NCBI RefSeq assembly: GCF_003286415.2
Contig: NZ_CP043450.1
Coordinates: forward strand, 2,480,001 to 2,544,000
DNA: 64,000 nucleotides
Direction of reading: 5' to 3'
DNA from: Mucilaginibacter rubeus
GTDB lineage: Bacteria; Bacteroidota; Bacteroidia; Sphingobacteriales; Sphingobacteriaceae
The notes below the pieces were generated by a model. It did no database searches, had not been told where the DNA came from, and saw only the letters and a program-made list of their open reading frames with translations. The position numbers and the translations under genes are program-made. The number at the start of each line of letters is the position of its first letter. Position 1 is the stretch's first letter. Shown in pieces: positions 44,432-54,358 of this stretch.

Positions 44432-46528
44432 TTATTTGCGATCCGGGAATTTATACTTTATTTGAATTGAATCACTTTGCAATTTCCCCTTAAAATACCC
44501 TTCGGCCCTGAGCTTATTTACGCCCTTAACCAGGTTGACGTTTTTAAATACAAAATCGTATTTAGTTGTACCCATTTCTGCCTCATCCAATTTTTTACCG
44601 TTGAGATAAAGTGTAACGTTTGAAGTATTGGCAAATACTTTCACGGTGGTTACCGCCTCTGCCCTGTCCGTATTTCTGCGGCCGCTGATGTAGAGTACAG
44701 GCTCCTGGCTCCAATTTGCTTTATACCAATAAAACGCATCCTTTTTGATTTTACGGTCATAGGCAACCAAACCTTTCATATTACGGGCTGGTACGCCGCC
44801 ACCATTGGCCGATGGTACCGAGAAATCAAACATATTCCACACATATGAGGCTACCAGGTACGGGTGCTTTTCGATAATGCCCCATTGTACCTCGTGAAAT
44901 TTTGTTTGAAATGTTTCGGGCCAAAACTGGCTCGACGGATCACCGCTATCGCCTACATTTTCCTGCTGCTGATTAACATTGGCCTCGGTGCCGTACTCCG
45001 AAAGTACAACTTTATAATTTGGATAATCTTTTTCCAGCCCGGTAACCCAATCTTCTAAATCGGGGATCTTCCCTTCGTACCAGCCATAATACCGGTTCAT
45101 GCCTTGTATATCAGCAGCCAGGTTTGAGGGCCGGTTTATTTCGCCGTAACCGCTTACGCTGGCCGTAAATCTGCCTGGATCTTCTGTTTTGGCAATATCG
45201 TTCAGTTCTCTTGTTAAAACCGGCACAAAACCATCTGGCGAACCTGAGTACACCTCGTTATGCAAACCCCAGTTATATATGGACGGATGATTATAGTTCT
45301 GCCTGATGAGTTCGGTTAACTGCTGTTTGGCATTATCCCCCTCCTGCGTAGAAACCGCGTTTACAAATGGGATTTCGGCCCATATCACAAAACCCATACT
45401 GTCGCATTTAGCATAAATATATTCGGCTTGCTGGTAGTGCGCAAAACGTATGGAGGTGGCTCCAATTTCGTAGATCATATCAAGATCGCTTTGATGCTGG
45501 GCATTGCTCAGGGCGCTTCCATAGTCCTGCCATTCCTGGTGACGACAAACACCATACAAGCGGTACGGCTGCCCGTTCAGGTAAAAACCTTTGCCCGGAA
45601 CTATCGAAAAATAGCGGAGACCAAGGGGTTGTGTCACCTCATCTATTGTTTTACCATCTTTAACAACAGCGGTAGTAAGCGAATACAGATAGGGATCTTT
45701 CCGGCCATTCCACAAGTGCGGATTATTTACTTGTAGTTGCTGATTAACGACATTTATTCCCTGAGGCTGTACATTTTGCTGTTGCTGTACCTGCTTAATG
45801 ATGATGCCGCTTTTATCGCGGATGGTGGTTTTTACAGTAATTTGCTGTACCTGCCTTTCTTTATTCTCAATTTTAGCCGTTACCGAGATGGCCGCCTTTT
45901 TATTATTTACATCCTGTTTAATATAAATACCGGGCGATGCGTAATCTGTAGTGGTTACATTAATTTTACTGGTAACAATAAGACTTACCGGGCGGTAAAT
46001 GCCACCATAAACACCAAACAGTTTGTTGTTGATAGGGATGATATCCGGCCGCTCCTCGTTATTTACTTTGACCAAAACGGTATTGGTAGTATCGTATCTT
46101 AACGAGTTGCTGATCTCAAAACAAAATGCTGAATAAGCGCCTTTATGCGTACCTACCAGTTTATTATTAATATACACGTCGGCAACAGTTCCCACACCTT
46201 CAAAACGAATGAACACCCGTTTGTCCTTCCATTCCGGCCGGGCTACAAGGTTTTTGCGGTAAAATGCATCGCCGGTATAAAAGTTTTTCCCTTTCTGAAT
46301 ATCCTTGTTATTCCAGGTGTGGGGTACGTTGACGCTTTCCCAGTCGCTGCCTGCAATAGCAATGTTGGTTTTATAAGTTGCCTTTTTAAACTGCCAATCC
46401 TGGTTAAAGGGTATAACCTGCCGGGGGGAGTTTGAACTGTTAACATCCTGTGCATTTTGAAATGCATTCACTTTTAAACCCCAACACAGGTTTATTAATA
46501 AAAACAGGATGATGTTTGTAGTACGCAT
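44432..46528 (-). CDS. Exported GH2 family beta-galactosidase-type glycosidase
   Basis: 698 residues with Sec signal (MRTTNIILFLLINLCWGLKV). GH2 layout: sugar-binding jelly roll (about 35-200), Ig-like domain (about 205-300), TIM barrel (about 305-590) and a C-terminal Ig-like domain. Acid/base glutamate in NWGLHNEVYSG (about 427) and nucleophile glutamate in VVLSEYGTEAN (about 510). Beta-galactosidase is most likely, but beta-glucuronidase and others share the family. Last gene of the operon with GH29, SusD and SusC; 27 bases after the GH29 stop. Periplasmic. Confidence 0.92.
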   Translation of the reverse strand: MRTTNIILFLLINLCWGLKVNAFQNAQDVNSSNSPRQVIPFNQDWQFKKATYKTNIAIAGSDWESVNVPHTWNNKDIQKGKNFYTGDAFYRKNLVARPEWKDKRVFIRFEGVGTVADVYINNKLVGTHKGAYSAFCFEISNSLRYDTTNTVLVKVNNEERPDIIPINNKLFGVYGGIYRPVSLIVTSKINVTTTDYASPGIYIKQDVNNKKAAISVTAKIENKERQVQQITVKTTIRDKSGIIIKQVQQQQNVQPQGINVVNQQLQVNNPHLWNGRKDPYLYSLTTAVVKDGKTIDEVTQPLGLRYFSIVPGKGFYLNGQPYRLYGVCRHQEWQDYGSALSNAQHQSDLDMIYEIGATSIRFAHYQQAEYIYAKCDSMGFVIWAEIPFVNAVSTQEGDNAKQQLTELIRQNYNHPSIYNWGLHNEVYSGSPDGFVPVLTRELNDIAKTEDPGRFTASVSGYGEINRPSNLAADIQGMNRYYGWYEGKIPDLEDWVTGLEKDYPNYKVVLSEYGTEANVNQQQENVGDSGDPSSQFWPETFQTKFHEVQWGIIEKHPYLVASYVWNMFDFSVPSANGGGVPARNMKGLVAYDRKIKKDAFYWYKANWSQEPVLYISGRRNTDRAEAVTTVKVFANTSNVTLYLNGKKLDEAEMGTTKYDFVFKNVNLVKGVNKLRAEGYFKGKLQSDSIQIKYKFPDRK

Positions 46529-46555
46529 AAATGTAAACTTGATATAATGTATAGT

Positions 46556-48004
46556 CTATGTTTTGGCCTTTTGATACTGGGCACCGCTGTTTTTACTGTT
46601 ATCTGCGGTTTCTAAAACAATTACAAAAGGTCGCTTGAATGTTTGCTGCTTCAGGTGAATGAAATAAGCTGAAGTACCGATTTCTTCAGGCGCATAATTT
46701 TGCCCGGGGTTCCCAAGATCATACACCTTACTAATAGCTGTACGTGATGGCAATACAACATTTAACGCGCCGGAAACAGGCACATTAAATACCAGCATAT
46801 AAATTTTATTAGTACCTGTTTTTTTAACGTAATACCCCCAATCCTGTTTAACAAGACCGGCGTATTCACCGTTGTAAATAGCTTCACTATTGATGCCCAT
46901 CCACTCACCTATTCCCTTTGCAAGGTCCAGCTCTTCTGTTCTTAAAGTACCATCGGGCTTCGGCCCAAAGTTGAGCACGAAATTACCGTCGAGCGAAACG
47001 CATTTGGCCAGCATCTCCAGTAATTCATCAGTAGTTTTAATGTGGCCTTTCCATACCTTGCTATATCCCCACTGGTTTTCAGGCACGGTCATTACACAAT
47101 CCCAGTCGTTTCCGTGTACATCCGCTATCTTCTCCGGTATTTTGCGCTCCCAGCCCTGCTCATAATCCCCCATCATATTTCCATTAGAGTCAAAATGCCG
47201 TTTACCATATTCATCGGCCCTGAAACGGCTGCCAATGATCAATCCAGGACGCATTGCCCTCATCTCTTTTTCAAGCGAATCGGCAAAGGCGGCTTGTTTC
47301 ACCCATGATTTATCCCAGGTGCCATCAAACCATAAACCTTTGGCTGTGGGATACAGGGTAAGCAGTTCCAGTAGCTGGTTGCGGGTAAACTGTTTAAAAC
47401 GGTCAAAAGCTATGCTGTCTTCCCGGGTTTTAATATCATACCGCCAGTCGGGATTGTGCCAGTCCATAATAGAGAAGTATAATATCACATCGATACCCCG
47501 CTTGTCATAAGCCTTTACCAGCGGCCCTATAATATCTTTTTTATATGGAGAGTTAGCAACAGTAAAATTGGTATACTTACTTGGCCACAGACAAAAGCCG
47601 TCATGATGTTTTGTTGTAATGGTTACGTACTTTACCCCCATTTGCTTAGCTGTTTCAGCCCATGATTCAGCATTGAATTTGGTTGGGTTAAATTGATACA
47701 TCAATGAATCATAGGCCGTGGCAGAAACTTCCTTCCATGACTTTAACCATTCGGCAGCGCCGCTATATTGTTTACCGTTCCATTCACCTGCGGGGATGGA
47801 ATACAAGCCCCAATGTATAAATTGCCCTAAACCGTAAGCCCGCCATTTTTCCATGTCGGCGTCTGTTCTGCGGCCAATGCGGTGCGCGCCATGCTGCAGG
47901 GCAATAGGCTTTTGTGTCGTAGTTGCCGTTTGCTGTGCGTTTACATGGGCTGCATTTACACAGTTCCATGCAATTGCTATAACCAGGATCGCTTTTTTTA
48001 TCAT
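46556..48004 (-). CDS. Exported alpha-L-fucosidase (GH29)
   Basis: 482 residues with a signal peptide ending near VNAQQ. GH29 features: GRRTDADMEKWRAYGLGQFIHWGLYSIPAG (two parts, about 43-75), KYVTITTKHHDGFCLWPSK (about 124-142) and the nucleophile aspartate in GLWFDGTWDKS (about residue 228). It removes terminal alpha-L-fucose from oligosaccharides, retaining mechanism. Follows SusD on the same strand after a 63-base gap containing a hairpin. Confidence 0.95.
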   Translation of the reverse strand: MIKKAILVIAIAWNCVNAAHVNAQQTATTTQKPIALQHGAHRIGRRTDADMEKWRAYGLGQFIHWGLYSIPAGEWNGKQYSGAAEWLKSWKEVSATAYDSLMYQFNPTKFNAESWAETAKQMGVKYVTITTKHHDGFCLWPSKYTNFTVANSPYKKDIIGPLVKAYDKRGIDVILYFSIMDWHNPDWRYDIKTREDSIAFDRFKQFTRNQLLELLTLYPTAKGLWFDGTWDKSWVKQAAFADSLEKEMRAMRPGLIIGSRFRADEYGKRHFDSNGNMMGDYEQGWERKIPEKIADVHGNDWDCVMTVPENQWGYSKVWKGHIKTTDELLEMLAKCVSLDGNFVLNFGPKPDGTLRTEELDLAKGIGEWMGINSEAIYNGEYAGLVKQDWGYYVKKTGTNKIYMLVFNVPVSGALNVVLPSRTAISKVYDLGNPGQNYAPEEIGTSAYFIHLKQQTFKRPFVIVLETADNSKNSGAQYQKAKT

Positions 48005-48030
48005 ACTTAGTTCTCTTTGTAATACATCAA

Positions 48031-48061
48031 CATAAGCCGCCGCAAAATGCAGCAGCTTATG
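48031..48061 (-). promoter_or_regulatory. Hairpin between susD and GH29
   Basis: CATAAGC (48031-48037) and GCTTATG (48055-48061) enclose partly paired GC-rich sequence. No T-tract follows on the minus strand, so it is not a clear terminator; it may be an mRNA-processing or stability element lowering enzyme transcripts relative to SusCD. Confidence 0.4.
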
Positions 48062-48067
48062 TAAGTT

Positions 48068-49636
48068 TTAATATCCGGGGTTTTGTGTTAGGGCTGCGCC
48101 TTTATTCACATCAATTTCTGATTGCGGAATGGGCAACAGCATGTTGATATCCTTGATCGAGCCGGCCGAGGTTGGGTTGTATTTTTTCACCCGCTCAACC
48201 AGGGTCCCGGTTCGCATTAAAGTAATGCGCCTATCTTCTTCGCCAATAAGCTCACGGGCGCGCTCATCCAGAATAAAATCCATATTAATATCTGATGTCT
48301 GTACCTGCGGGGCATTTGCCCTTGTACGAAGCATGTTGATATTGCTGGCTGCCGCTGTTAAATTACCCTGCTTAAATTGTGCTTCGGCCAACAGAAGGTA
48401 GGTTTCAGCAAGACGCATATAAATCCTGTCTTTATAAGTAATTGTGCCAAAAGGGTCGGCATTGGTATACGAGTACCACTTGGTGGTGTGCGCATACATA
48501 TTTTGAATGGTATCAGTATTGGAAGTTACTACCGCCAGTTTTCCATAATTGGCAGATGAGGGGTCGTTATAGTAATATTTACGCCTGATATTATAACTGG
48601 AATTACGCATATCGTTGCTCAGGTTCAGGTTATATGTCCACCAGTTGGTCGGCCTTATCCTACCTATTCCACGCCCGCCTAATGAATCTGCTACGATCAT
48701 GCCTGGTATGTTTACGTAGAACGGCACCCAAACCCTGCGGTGCTGGTCAGTTGGACTATATCCGCCCGGTATATTAGCCTCTTCAATCACCCAAATAGCT
48801 TCGGTATTGCCCTGGCTCCGGCGCATATTGCCGTAAATAAACATATCAGAAAAAGCATCACCAGGTTTCAGGGAATTGATCCCATACCGGTTATTGACTA
48901 ACTTATACAGGCCGCCTGCTATGATCTTATTCAACTGAGCTTCGGCAAGATCAGGTTTGTTGGCCCTTAAATAGGTTACCGCCAATAGTTGCATGGCCGC
49001 AGCACTATTTATTCTTCCTTCGGCGACAACATGCGCTGCATCGGGTAGGTTTGTTGCAGCGAATGTAAGGTCGCTGACCTGCAAATTTATGATCGTATCT
49101 AAGGGTGTCCTCACATAATCTGTTTTAGGTGCGGTAACGGGCACCGTAATAAGCGGCACACCGCCAAACAAAGTAGATAGAAAATTATAAGCATATGCCC
49201 TGAAAAACCTGGCTTCGGCCACATAACCATTAACCTGGGCCGGTGTTAAACTTGTATTGCCGGATTGAGCCGCTTGTATTATTACGTTAGAGGCATTGAT
49301 AACCTGGTAGCCCCAGCGCCAAAAACCAAGGGCAGCAACATCCTGCGAATTTAATTGCGAATAGGTTTCATATGGCGCCATGGCCGCCGTGGTTTGCCCG
49401 TTACGGGCCACATCGGTACCGGTTTGCATCAGCGCTATAATTCCCTGATCACCTTCATACTGATCTCGGACCGTTTTTTGCAAACCTGCAACTGCGGCTT
49501 CAAAACTCAGGGCATCTTTTAAGGTGGACGGTGTAAACTGTGTTCTGACATCCTCATCCAGAAAACTCTTTTTACAAGAATTAAATGTGAGTACAGCTAT
49601 CAGACTTATAAAGAGTAATGAATAAATACTTTTCAT
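48068..49636 (-). CDS. SusD/RagB family outer-membrane lipoprotein (locus 1)
   Basis: 522 residues. Lipobox LTFNSC (Cys20) followed by KKSFLDED. SusD-like TPR-type helical fold with ARFFRAYAYNFLSTLFGGVPL (two parts, about 142-163) and C-terminal RLAETYLLLAEAQFKQGN. It is the surface glycan-binding lid of the SusC channel. It is 15 bases after the susC gene. The C-terminal ALTQNPGY is the family ending. Confidence 0.95.
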   Translation of the reverse strand: MKSIYSLLFISLIAVLTFNSCKKSFLDEDVRTQFTPSTLKDALSFEAAVAGLQKTVRDQYEGDQGIIALMQTGTDVARNGQTTAAMAPYETYSQLNSQDVAALGFWRWGYQVINASNVIIQAAQSGNTSLTPAQVNGYVAEARFFRAYAYNFLSTLFGGVPLITVPVTAPKTDYVRTPLDTIINLQVSDLTFAATNLPDAAHVVAEGRINSAAAMQLLAVTYLRANKPDLAEAQLNKIIAGGLYKLVNNRYGINSLKPGDAFSDMFIYGNMRRSQGNTEAIWVIEEANIPGGYSPTDQHRRVWVPFYVNIPGMIVADSLGGRGIGRIRPTNWWTYNLNLSNDMRNSSYNIRRKYYYNDPSSANYGKLAVVTSNTDTIQNMYAHTTKWYSYTNADPFGTITYKDRIYMRLAETYLLLAEAQFKQGNLTAAASNINMLRTRANAPQVQTSDINMDFILDERARELIGEEDRRITLMRTGTLVERVKKYNPTSAGSIKDINMLLPIPQSEIDVNKGAALTQNPGY

Positions 49637-49651
49637 GATTCTAATTTCTAA

Positions 49652-52600
49652 TTATTGTAAAGTAATGTTAACACCCAGCACTACGGTGGCTACCAGCGGG
49701 TAAAATGAACTGCTTTGGTTGCCTGCATAGTTATAAAAATCGGTTTCGGGGTCCCAGCCTAACCATTTCGAGAACGTTGCGATATTTCGACCGCTGGCAT
49801 AAACCTGTAAGTTAGAGATCTTTAAATCTCGCAGTACCTCTTTGGAAAAGCTGTAGCTTAAAGTAACATCCTTAATGCGGGTGTACGAACCTGAAACGGG
49901 GTACGTGTATTGCCTTGAGTTGGTATAACTTAACGATGGCCTGGTGTTACTTTGATTGGCCGCGGTCCAGTAACCTATCCCGGCCGGCAGATTGATACGA
50001 CCGGCCTGATCCCGATAATCATAAATAGGATTAGGTTTAAGCGCGCCCTGAAACGTTTGTACAAACGCGCTTAGCGAAAAGCTTTTATACCTGAAAGTAT
50101 TGGTCATACCGGCAATGTATTTGGGCAAACGTGAACCCAGGTAGGTTTTGTCGGCGGTGTTGATCTTACCGTCGCCATTTAAATCGGCGAATTTCAGATC
50201 GCCGGGCTTGGCGCTTGGGTCAACAGTAAAGTCATCACCTTTTTGCCAAACACCAATCAGCTTATAATCATATACGGCCTGCAGCTGTTTACCCAGGAAC
50301 AGGTTATTGGTGATATCATCCTTATTATCACCATAAAGTTGTACCAGTTTATTGCGGTTGGCAGAGAAGTTGACATTAGTTTCCCAGCTGAAGTCGCTAT
50401 TTTGAATATTGCGGCTGGTGATGGAAAATTCGATCCCCTTGTTAGCTGTTCGGCCTATATTATCTAAAATAGTGGTATAACCGGTGATGTAAGGTATTTT
50501 ACGCGACAATAGCAAATTGTACGTTTTAGTATCATAAGCATCAACAGAACCACTGATCCGGTCTTTTAAAATGGAAAAATCGATACCAAAGTTAAATCCT
50601 TTGGTACTCTCCCATTTTAAATTGCCGTTACCTATAGCACTCGGGTTTAACCCTATAGTTGTAGTACTACCATAGATGTATTGCGTTGAGGCCAGCGTTG
50701 TTAAGGTATTGTATGATGATACCTCCTGGTTACCCGAAATACCATAAGAAGCCCGTAATTTCAGTGCTGATATTGCTGATACGCCTTTCATAAACGATTC
50801 TTCGGTTAAATTCCAGGCTACCGCGACCGATGGGAATGTGCCATATTTATTGGCGGCGCTAAATCCCGAAAAACCGTCACGACGAGCGGTAGCGGTAAAC
50901 AGATACTTCCCGGCGTAAGAATAATTGATCCGTGCCATCTGCGACAGCAGGGTACTTTGCGTATAACTTGAAGTGGTTTGCTGTATTTGTGCCGAACCTA
51001 AATTGTAAAAGTTGGTAAGGTCATTGATAAAGGTATTAGCGTTTAAGGCATTGCTCAAAGTATAATCCTTTTGTGAGCTGTATAACCCCGTAAAATCAAT
51101 GCTGTGTTTGCCAAAGCTACGGCTGTAGTTCACAATATTTTCTATAAGCCAATGGTTACTTTCGGCATTGGTCATTGTAGCGTGACCAATGGCGTCGCCC
51201 GTGTTCCTGCCGGTATAATCACCTGTCATGGCCGGGTTATAAGCATAACCAGTATTTAGCCTGTATTTAAATCCTTTAATAAACGCAGGCTTAATTTCTG
51301 CATAAAAATTGCCGTTCCAGGTTCTGTTTTTGCTAACGGTGGGTTGGTAAAGGCCTAATAACGGGTTGGTATAGAGCGCGTCCGGATACATCGGGTAGAT
51401 CTGGTAATCTCCCTGTGCGTTATATTCCTGGCCATAGGGGCTCATCACGGTAGCCATATATAAATTACTTTTGCCGCCGTCATAATTGTTATTATTAAAA
51501 AACATATTAGTACCGGCGTTCAGCCAGTCGGTAATTTTAGCATCAAGGTTTCCGCGAACATTAAAGCGATTGAACTGATATCCTTTCAGGATGCCTTTTT
51601 CTTTGGTATAATCTCCCGAAACATAATACTTAACATCAGCTGTGCCGCCAGATACGTTTAAAGAATGATTTTGAATGAAACCCTGCTGTGATATCGCTTT
51701 TATCCAATCGGTTTCCTTACCATTTTTATAATTGTCCTGCTCATACAGGTTTGGTACCGGAGCGGCTGTTTTACCAGCCTGTTCATCATAATCAAGATTT
51801 TTTTGCACATATTCGGCCCCGCCCATAGGTTTCACCTCGTGCGACATGTATTCGGGGCCTGCCCAGGCGTTGTACTGAACCGATGGCTTACCCGTTTTGC
51901 CCTTTTTAGTGGTAACGATAATTACCCCGTTTGATCCTCTTGTACCATAAATAGCTGTAGCCGATGCATCTTTCAGCACCTGGACTGACTCCACATCATT
52001 GGTATTGATATCATTATAGGAGCCATTATAAGGCACTCCGTCCAACACAACCAAAGGAGAATTACTGGCCGTAATGGAATGCAGCCCACGAACATAAATT
52101 GAGCTTACCGAACCTGGTGCCGATGAACCGGATGTTATATTGATACCCGGGACCGCGCCTTCAATTGACTGCAGGATATTGGTGACCGGCAAATTTTCCA
52201 GCCGCTGTTTAGAAACCGAGATAATAGCCCCTGTAACGTCGCTTTTTTTCTGGCTTCCGTAACCTATCACAACAACCTGCGACAACTCTCTTGAAGTCTC
52301 TTTTAATACGACACGCAGCGTTGTTTGGTTATTTACCCCAATTTCCTGCTGAAGATAACCTATTGATGTAACGAGCAGCACCCCGGCAGATGGAACATCT
52401 TTCAATTCAAATTTACCATCAGCATCAGACATTGTTCCTTTGCTGCCGTCCTTTAGCTTTACTGTTGCTCCGGGTATAGGTCGCCCGGTTGAATCAATAA
52501 CGATGCCTTTAACAGTGATTATCGAAACCTCCACACTGCCTGCACCGGTAGTAGAGTTATTGCCCGCCTGTTTTTCGGCAGCCTTTATAACAATTGTTTT

Positions 52601-52933
52601 TTCAAAAAAAATATAGCTTAGGGCCTTGCCGTCAATGCAGTTCTTTATTACTTCATCCAAAGGGGTATTGACAAAGTTGGCATTGATCTTTACTGAAGCA
52701 TTAAGCCTGCCGGGCTGATAAAGTACATCATAGCCGGTTTGTTTCTTAATGGCTTTAAAAACCTGCTTTAACGTTACATTCTTCTGCGTTAAGTTAAGCT
52801 TTTGCCCAAACGTTGAGGCGCTTACTTGTAACATGGTAACGGTTAGTAAAAGGATGGTGAGTTTCATCATCAACAGTAATTTGGGCACGCGGCGCTTCGG
52901 CCAACGTAAAATCTCGATGTAAAATTTATACAT
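49652..52933 (-). CDS. SusC/RagA TonB-dependent receptor with N-terminal STN signalling domain (locus 1)
   Basis: 1093 residues. A long N-terminus leads to the signal segment MKLTILLLTVTMLQVSAST (an internal MMKLT start is possible). Then STN domain (about 45-115, LKQVFKAIKKQTGYDVLY), carboxypeptidase-regulatory-like domain (about 140-215), plug (VVIGYGSQKKSDVTGAI) and a 22-strand barrel ending VVLGVNITLQ. STN domains contact FecR anti-sigma factors; the adjacent fecR/sigma pair fits. It imports glycan across the outer membrane with SusD. Confidence 0.96.
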   Translation of the reverse strand: MYKFYIEILRWPKRRVPKLLLMMKLTILLLTVTMLQVSASTFGQKLNLTQKNVTLKQVFKAIKKQTGYDVLYQPGRLNASVKINANFVNTPLDEVIKNCIDGKALSYIFFEKTIVIKAAEKQAGNNSTTGAGSVEVSIITVKGIVIDSTGRPIPGATVKLKDGSKGTMSDADGKFELKDVPSAGVLLVTSIGYLQQEIGVNNQTTLRVVLKETSRELSQVVVIGYGSQKKSDVTGAIISVSKQRLENLPVTNILQSIEGAVPGINITSGSSAPGSVSSIYVRGLHSITASNSPLVVLDGVPYNGSYNDINTNDVESVQVLKDASATAIYGTRGSNGVIIVTTKKGKTGKPSVQYNAWAGPEYMSHEVKPMGGAEYVQKNLDYDEQAGKTAAPVPNLYEQDNYKNGKETDWIKAISQQGFIQNHSLNVSGGTADVKYYVSGDYTKEKGILKGYQFNRFNVRGNLDAKITDWLNAGTNMFFNNNNYDGGKSNLYMATVMSPYGQEYNAQGDYQIYPMYPDALYTNPLLGLYQPTVSKNRTWNGNFYAEIKPAFIKGFKYRLNTGYAYNPAMTGDYTGRNTGDAIGHATMTNAESNHWLIENIVNYSRSFGKHSIDFTGLYSSQKDYTLSNALNANTFINDLTNFYNLGSAQIQQTTSSYTQSTLLSQMARINYSYAGKYLFTATARRDGFSGFSAANKYGTFPSVAVAWNLTEESFMKGVSAISALKLRASYGISGNQEVSSYNTLTTLASTQYIYGSTTTIGLNPSAIGNGNLKWESTKGFNFGIDFSILKDRISGSVDAYDTKTYNLLLSRKIPYITGYTTILDNIGRTANKGIEFSITSRNIQNSDFSWETNVNFSANRNKLVQLYGDNKDDITNNLFLGKQLQAVYDYKLIGVWQKGDDFTVDPSAKPGDLKFADLNGDGKINTADKTYLGSRLPKYIAGMTNTFRYKSFSLSAFVQTFQGALKPNPIYDYRDQAGRINLPAGIGYWTAANQSNTRPSLSYTNSRQYTYPVSGSYTRIKDVTLSYSFSKEVLRDLKISNLQVYASGRNIATFSKWLGWDPETDFYNYAGNQSSSFYPLVATVVLGVNITLQ

Positions 52934-52996
52934 TTGGGTATCTGTTTAAGTTAGAAATGGTATTCAACACACTCGTTCGGTTTGATCAGATAACAT

Positions 52997-53025
52997 TACC
53001 GGGAGTGCTTCCAACACTCCTGGTA
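52997..53025 (+). repeat. Hairpin between fecR and susC
   Basis: TACCGGGAGTG (52997-53007) and CACTCCTGGTA (53015-53025) form an 11-bp stem. A T-tract follows on the plus strand only, whereas the genes run on the minus strand. It separates fecR from susC and may act as a processing hairpin. Confidence 0.5.
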
Positions 53026-53136
53026 TTTTTTACCCGATCACCGGTTTTGACAGTTCCACTACGGATATTTTTTATGGGGTTTCATTTCGGGTTGGTTTAG
53101 TTTATTAATCAGAGTTTTTATAAATTTTCGGCTGAT

Positions 53137-54264
53137 TTAATTGGATACAGTTATCCTGTTATCTAAAACTGTAAAATGAACTGCATTGGTTAGTTCCAGC
53201 GTTTTAATAACCTGCGACACATTTTGGTATTTAGATACCGTACCACTAAAAACCAGGGATTGTAGTGAGGCATCTTTGTACTCCACTTCCACATTGTACC
53301 ACCTGGATACCTTTTTCATGATACTTGCCAGGTTTTCATCATTAAAAAGAAAATAGCCGTTTTTCCAGGCTACAGCCTCATCTATGTCAACCTCCTCAAC
53401 ATTCATGGCATCACCATTAATGGTGGATTGCTCCCCCGGCTTAATGATCCTTTTTTGATTAGTTAACGCTGATGTGACCTTAACGGATCCCTCAAGCAAA
53501 GTAGTGGCAGTTGTTTTTTCGTCAGCATAAGCATTAATGTTAAAATGAGTCCCTAACACTTCTACCTGCTGCAGCCTTGTCTTTACTTTAAAGGGCATTG
53601 CTTTATTGTGCGCTACCTCAAAATATGCTTCGCCCGTCAGCTCCACCAGCCGTTCTTTACCTGTAAACACCACCGGGTATTTAAGCGTAGAAGCCGCGTT
53701 TAACCATACATGTGACCCATCAGGCAATATCACCTGGTATTGTTCGCCTTTGGAAGTAGCAAGGGTATTGATCCGGCCGGCAGACTGGTTGGCGTTGCCG
53801 GATGCCTGAGTTGTATAAATAAGTTCACCTTTAGCGTTTTTACTAACAGTAACCCCCGCCTCATTGGCAAGCTGTCCGCTAAGTGTATTATTTAATATTA
53901 GCTTTTTACCACTGGCCAGGGTAAGCGTGGCCTGGTTTCTACCCGGTTTTACATCAGTTTTACTAATACGAGGTGCTGCATCCTGTTCGTTTCGGTGCAA
54001 CAGGTAATAAGTACCTGTAAATACAAACAGCAATATGGCCGCCGCGGTTAACCGATATCTTCCATTCTGGAATTTAGAAGATTGTTTCTTTTTAATATTA
54101 TCCCAAACCTGGTCAACATCTTCCACCCGTTCATGGTCATTTACCTCAAATGGAGCCTGCTGATTATGTTTTAAGTACCAGCTTTCTAAAAACGCTTTAT
54201 CTTCCGGAGTAGCCTGGCCGGATCTGAAACGTTCCCATAATTCATTTAGTTCTTTATCTTCCAT
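53137..54264 (-). CDS. FecR-family anti-sigma factor
   Basis: 375 residues: cytoplasmic sigma-binding N-terminus (about 1-70, starting MEDKELNELWERF), a transmembrane helix (71-90), and a periplasmic FecR domain (GEQYQVILPDGSHVWLNAAS, LTGEAYFEVAHN) with a C-terminal DUF4974-type domain (about 300-375). It holds the ECF sigma factor inactive until the STN domain of SusC signals. Lies 94 bases after the sigma gene. Confidence 0.95.
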   Translation of the reverse strand: MEDKELNELWERFRSGQATPEDKAFLESWYLKHNQQAPFEVNDHERVEDVDQVWDNIKKKQSSKFQNGRYRLTAAAILLFVFTGTYYLLHRNEQDAAPRISKTDVKPGRNQATLTLASGKKLILNNTLSGQLANEAGVTVSKNAKGELIYTTQASGNANQSAGRINTLATSKGEQYQVILPDGSHVWLNAASTLKYPVVFTGKERLVELTGEAYFEVAHNKAMPFKVKTRLQQVEVLGTHFNINAYADEKTTATTLLEGSVKVTSALTNQKRIIKPGEQSTINGDAMNVEEVDIDEAVAWKNGYFLFNDENLASIMKKVSRWYNVEVEYKDASLQSLVFSGTVSKYQNVSQVIKTLELTNAVHFTVLDNRITVSN

Positions 54265-54358
54265 TATACTAAAGGCTTATTGATGCTTTAATTAATGGTA
54301 AGGAAAGATCAGGGGGCTATACAGGTAGATGAAATAAAAAAATATTTTATTGTTTGGT